From Mycolicibacterium neoaurum VKM Ac-1815D (lineage in GTDB: Bacteria; Actinomycetota; Actinomycetes; Mycobacteriales; Mycobacteriaceae), in contig NC_023036.2 in NCBI RefSeq assembly GCF_000317305.3, positions 682,001 through 746,000 of the forward strand: a stretch of 64,000 nt of DNA. Direction: 5' to 3'. Of this stretch, positions 62,111 to 64,000 are shown one piece after another. Position numbers and translations under genes: made by a program. The first letter of the stretch is position 1; each line of letters opens with the position of its first letter. Under the pieces are notes generated by a model. That model worked only from the letters and a program-made list of their open reading frames with translations. It did no database searches and was not told the DNA's origin.

Positions 62111-62907
62111 GTCCGGATGGCGAAGTCCGCTATGGCGGCCGCCGTGGCCTCGGGAGCGCTGACATGCGGACAGTGACCGATCGCGTCGAGGGTGACCAGC
62201 GTGCTGTCCGGCACGTGCCGGTGCACGTACTCTCCCACCTCACGCGGCGCGATGACATCCTGCGAGCACTCGATCACCAGCGTCGGCACCGGGATCTTCG
62301 CCAGGTCGGAGCGATTGTCGGAGAGGAAGGTCGCCCGCGCGAACACCCGGGCCCGGTCCGGGTCCGTTCGGCAGAAGGCCGCCTCCAGTTGGTGGTGCAG
62401 ATCCGGGCGGTCGGGATTGCCCATGATGACGGGAGCCATCGAATGGGACCAGCCCAGGTAGTTTGCGTCCATCGATTCCAGCAGCTCGTCGATGTCATCG
62501 GGGGAGAAGCCGCCCCGATAGTCGCCGTCGTCGATATAGCGCGGAGACGGTGTCACCATGACGAGCTTGGCGAACCGATCGGGCCGATCGATGATCGCCA
62601 GCGCCCCGATCATGGCGGCCACCGAATGCCCGACGAAGATCACTCCGGTCAGGTCGAGATCCTCGACGATGTCGAGCACATCATCGGCGTAGCCGGACAA
62701 CTGCGCGTACCGGTCTGCATCCCAGGCCGCGGGGTCCGAGGCTCCGGCACCGACGTGATCGAACAGCACTATCCGAAACCGCGAACGCAAACTCTCCACG
62801 ACCGGTCGCCACAGGTTCTGGTCGCACCCGAACCCGTGCGAGAGCAGCAGTACCGGTGCATCGGCACAGCCGACCTCGGTGATGTTGTTCCGCACGCGCG
62901 CCCCCAT
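62107..62907 (-). CDS. RsbQ-like alpha/beta-hydrolase stress-signalling partner
   Basis: 266 residues. Very like my memory of Bacillus subtilis RsbQ: SHGFGCDQNLWRPVVESLRSRFRIVLFDHVGAGASD, FVGHSVAAMIG (Ser95), LVMVTPSPRYIDDGDYRGGFS, NYLGW, ECSQDVIAPREVGEYVHRHVP and GHCPHVSAPEAT (His). RsbQ turns over a small molecule needed to activate RsbP through its PAS domain. Plant karrikin/strigolactone receptors are distant relatives. Adjacent to the RsbP-like phosphatase. Confidence 0.88.
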   Translation of the reverse strand: MGARVRNNITEVGCADAPVLLLSHGFGCDQNLWRPVVESLRSRFRIVLFDHVGAGASDPAAWDADRYAQLSGYADDVLDIVEDLDLTGVIFVGHSVAAMIGALAIIDRPDRFAKLVMVTPSPRYIDDGDYRGGFSPDDIDELLESMDANYLGWSHSMAPVIMGNPDRPDLHHQLEAAFCRTDPDRARVFARATFLSDNRSDLAKIPVPTLVIECSQDVIAPREVGEYVHRHVPDSTLVTLDAIGHCPHVSAPEATAAAIADFAIRT

Positions 62908-62935
62908 GATCGCTCAGCATAGGGCGCGCCCGGAA

Positions 62936-64000
62936 TCAGCCGGTCACCTGTTGGAATACCGTCACCGACCGCGCGCCGACCTTGCGCGCCGCACCGGCGG
63001 ATACCGCCTCCTCGGCGACGTCCGGCATGGCCGCAGTGTCCACCACCGGCACCCAGGCCTGCCCGAACTCGGACGGCGGAAGCGTGAACTCGATCGGTTC
63101 GTGATGTCCGTTGAAGCACACCACGAACGAATCGTCGGTCACCCGCTGGCCACGAACGTCCAGGTCGGGTATGCCGTTCCCGTTGAGGAAGATCGCGACG
63201 GACTTGCCGAATCCGGTGTCCCAGTCCTCGTCGCTCATCTCCGACCCGTCGGGACGGAACCAGGAGATGTCCGGAACCGACTCGGATCCGCGCTGACGCA
63301 CCGGACGCCCATTGAAGAATCTCCGGCGTCGGAACACCGGGTGTTCTGCGCGCAGCTGGGCCAGTTTCGCGGTGAATTCCAGGAGGCCCTGATCGGCATC
63401 GGCCCAGTTCACCCACGTGATCTCGTTGTCCTGGCAATACCCGTTGTTGTTGCCACCCTGGGTGCGGCCGAGTTCGTCGCCGTGGCAGATCATCGGCACC
63501 CCCTGCGACAGCAGCAGGGTGGTCAGGAAGTTGCGTTCCTGCTGTGCGCGCAGCGCCAGGATGTCGGGGTCATCGGTGGGGCCTTCGACTCCACAGTTCC
63601 AGGACCTGTTGTGACTCTCGCCGTCGTTGTTGTCCTCGCCGTTGGCCTCGTTGTGCTTGTCGTTGTAGGACACCAGGTCGCGCAGCGTGAATCCGTCGTG
63701 GGCGATCACGAAGTTGATCGACGCGACCGGTCGGCGCGCGGTGTTCTCGTACAGATCCGCCGAGCCGGTGAGTCGGGACGCGAACTCGCCGAGACTGCCC
63801 GCCTCACCGCGCCAGAAGTCGCGCACCGTGTCGCGGTACTTACCGTTCCATTCTGTCCATTGCGGGGGGAAGTTGCCCACCTGGTAGCCGCCCGGGCCCA
63901 CATCCCACGGCTCGGCGATCAGTTTGACCTGGCTGACCGTGGGATCCTGCTGGACCAGCTCGAAGAAGGTCGACAGCTTGTCCACGTCGTAGAACTCACG
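62936..64000 (-). CDS. glgX: Glycogen debranching enzyme GlgX, 5' end outside the window
   Basis: About 354 C-terminal residues are present; the frame runs through the right edge (FYDVDKLSTFFELVQQDP). LIAEPWDVGPGGYQVGNFPPQWTEWNGKYRDTVRDFWRG includes the catalytic Glu, and INFVIAHDGFTLRDLVSYNDKHNEANGE the conserved His-Asp; QGVPMICHGDELGRTQGGNNNGYCQDNEITWVNW is a GH13 isoamylase hallmark. It removes alpha-1,6 branches of glycogen. TreX-like paralogues in trehalose pathways are similar, so glgX versus treX is not resolved. Confidence 0.88.
   Translation of the reverse strand, partial: REFYDVDKLSTFFELVQQDPTVSQVKLIAEPWDVGPGGYQVGNFPPQWTEWNGKYRDTVRDFWRGEAGSLGEFASRLTGSADLYENTARRPVASINFVIAHDGFTLRDLVSYNDKHNEANGEDNNDGESHNRSWNCGVEGPTDDPDILALRAQQERNFLTTLLLSQGVPMICHGDELGRTQGGNNNGYCQDNEITWVNWADADQGLLEFTAKLAQLRAEHPVFRRRRFFNGRPVRQRGSESVPDISWFRPDGSEMSDEDWDTGFGKSVAIFLNGNGIPDLDVRGQRVTDDSFVVCFNGHHEPIEFTLPPSEFGQAWVPVVDTAAMPDVAEEAVSAGAARKVGARSVTVFQQVTG

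Overview
The window is high-GC actinobacterial DNA with GTG starts, ATGA/GTGA gene overlaps and an mce operon. Gene order at the left end (CbiX-like chelatase, uroporphyrinogen-III synthase with a winged helix, AAC(2'), the two 5-oxoprolinase-like subunits, siderophore-binding lipoprotein) matches what I remember of Mycobacterium tuberculosis Rv0259c-Rv0265c. A rapid-growing environmental Mycobacterium (Mycolicibacterium) is the best guess. I see no prophage, insertion sequence, CRISPR array or RNA gene.

Layout. 1-5.7 kb, minus strand: siroheme genes, then pxpB-pxpC-aac(2'), a queuosine-precursor transporter and an iron-siderophore binding protein. 5.8-8.5 kb: a TetR regulator divergent from agmatine catabolism (aguB, aguA). 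8.5-11 kb: ohr and ohrR, then an FAD monooxygenase. 11.4-21.2 kb: a catabolic block with a Baeyer-Villiger monooxygenase and alcohol dehydrogenase, a KstR-like TetR divergent from an FprB-like ferredoxin reductase, an acyl-CoA synthetase and an APH-like kinase, then a SnoaL-like protein and an emopamil-binding-protein (sterol isomerase) look-alike. 21.4-28.9 kb: mceA-F without yrbE permease genes, then a TetR gene and a frameshifted membrane-protein gene. 31-35 kb: regulator-enzyme pairs (TetR/FAD monooxygenase, LysE exporter, MarR/NAD epimerase). 35.1-44.6 kb: a complete Rhodococcus/Mycobacterium-type bacterial microcompartment (RMM) locus: permease, class III aminotransferase, acylating aldehyde dehydrogenase, two BMC-T, one BMC-P, one BMC-H, APH-type kinase, SDR and a GntR regulator. 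44.6-49.8 kb: MarR/tspO, then a minus-strand tetR-glycosyltransferase-glucosamine kinase-SIS operon. 50-54.6 kb: an amine/amino-acid oxidase, aldehyde dehydrogenase and permease. 54.5-58.3 kb: L,D-transpeptidase, DHA2 efflux pump and small genes. 58.4-61 kb: a Mn/Zn-type ABC importer. 61-62.9 kb: an RsbQ-RsbP-like stress-signalling pair. From 62.9 kb: the 3' part of glgX, cut by the window edge.

A striking feature is how many divergent promoters carry clean palindromes next to a local regulator. Examples are TGGACA-NN-TGTCCA twice beside the KstR-like TetR, TGTCTGG-NN-CCAGACA twice over a leaderless MarR gene, and ATTGG-N5-CCAAT before both the microcompartment operon and its own GntR gene. 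The other notable items are a relay of two tiny repeated ORFs joining pxpB to pxpC, the permease-less mce operon beside a sterol-isomerase-like protein, and the RsbQ/RsbP pair. All functions are assigned by reading motifs and from memory of families; no search was run.
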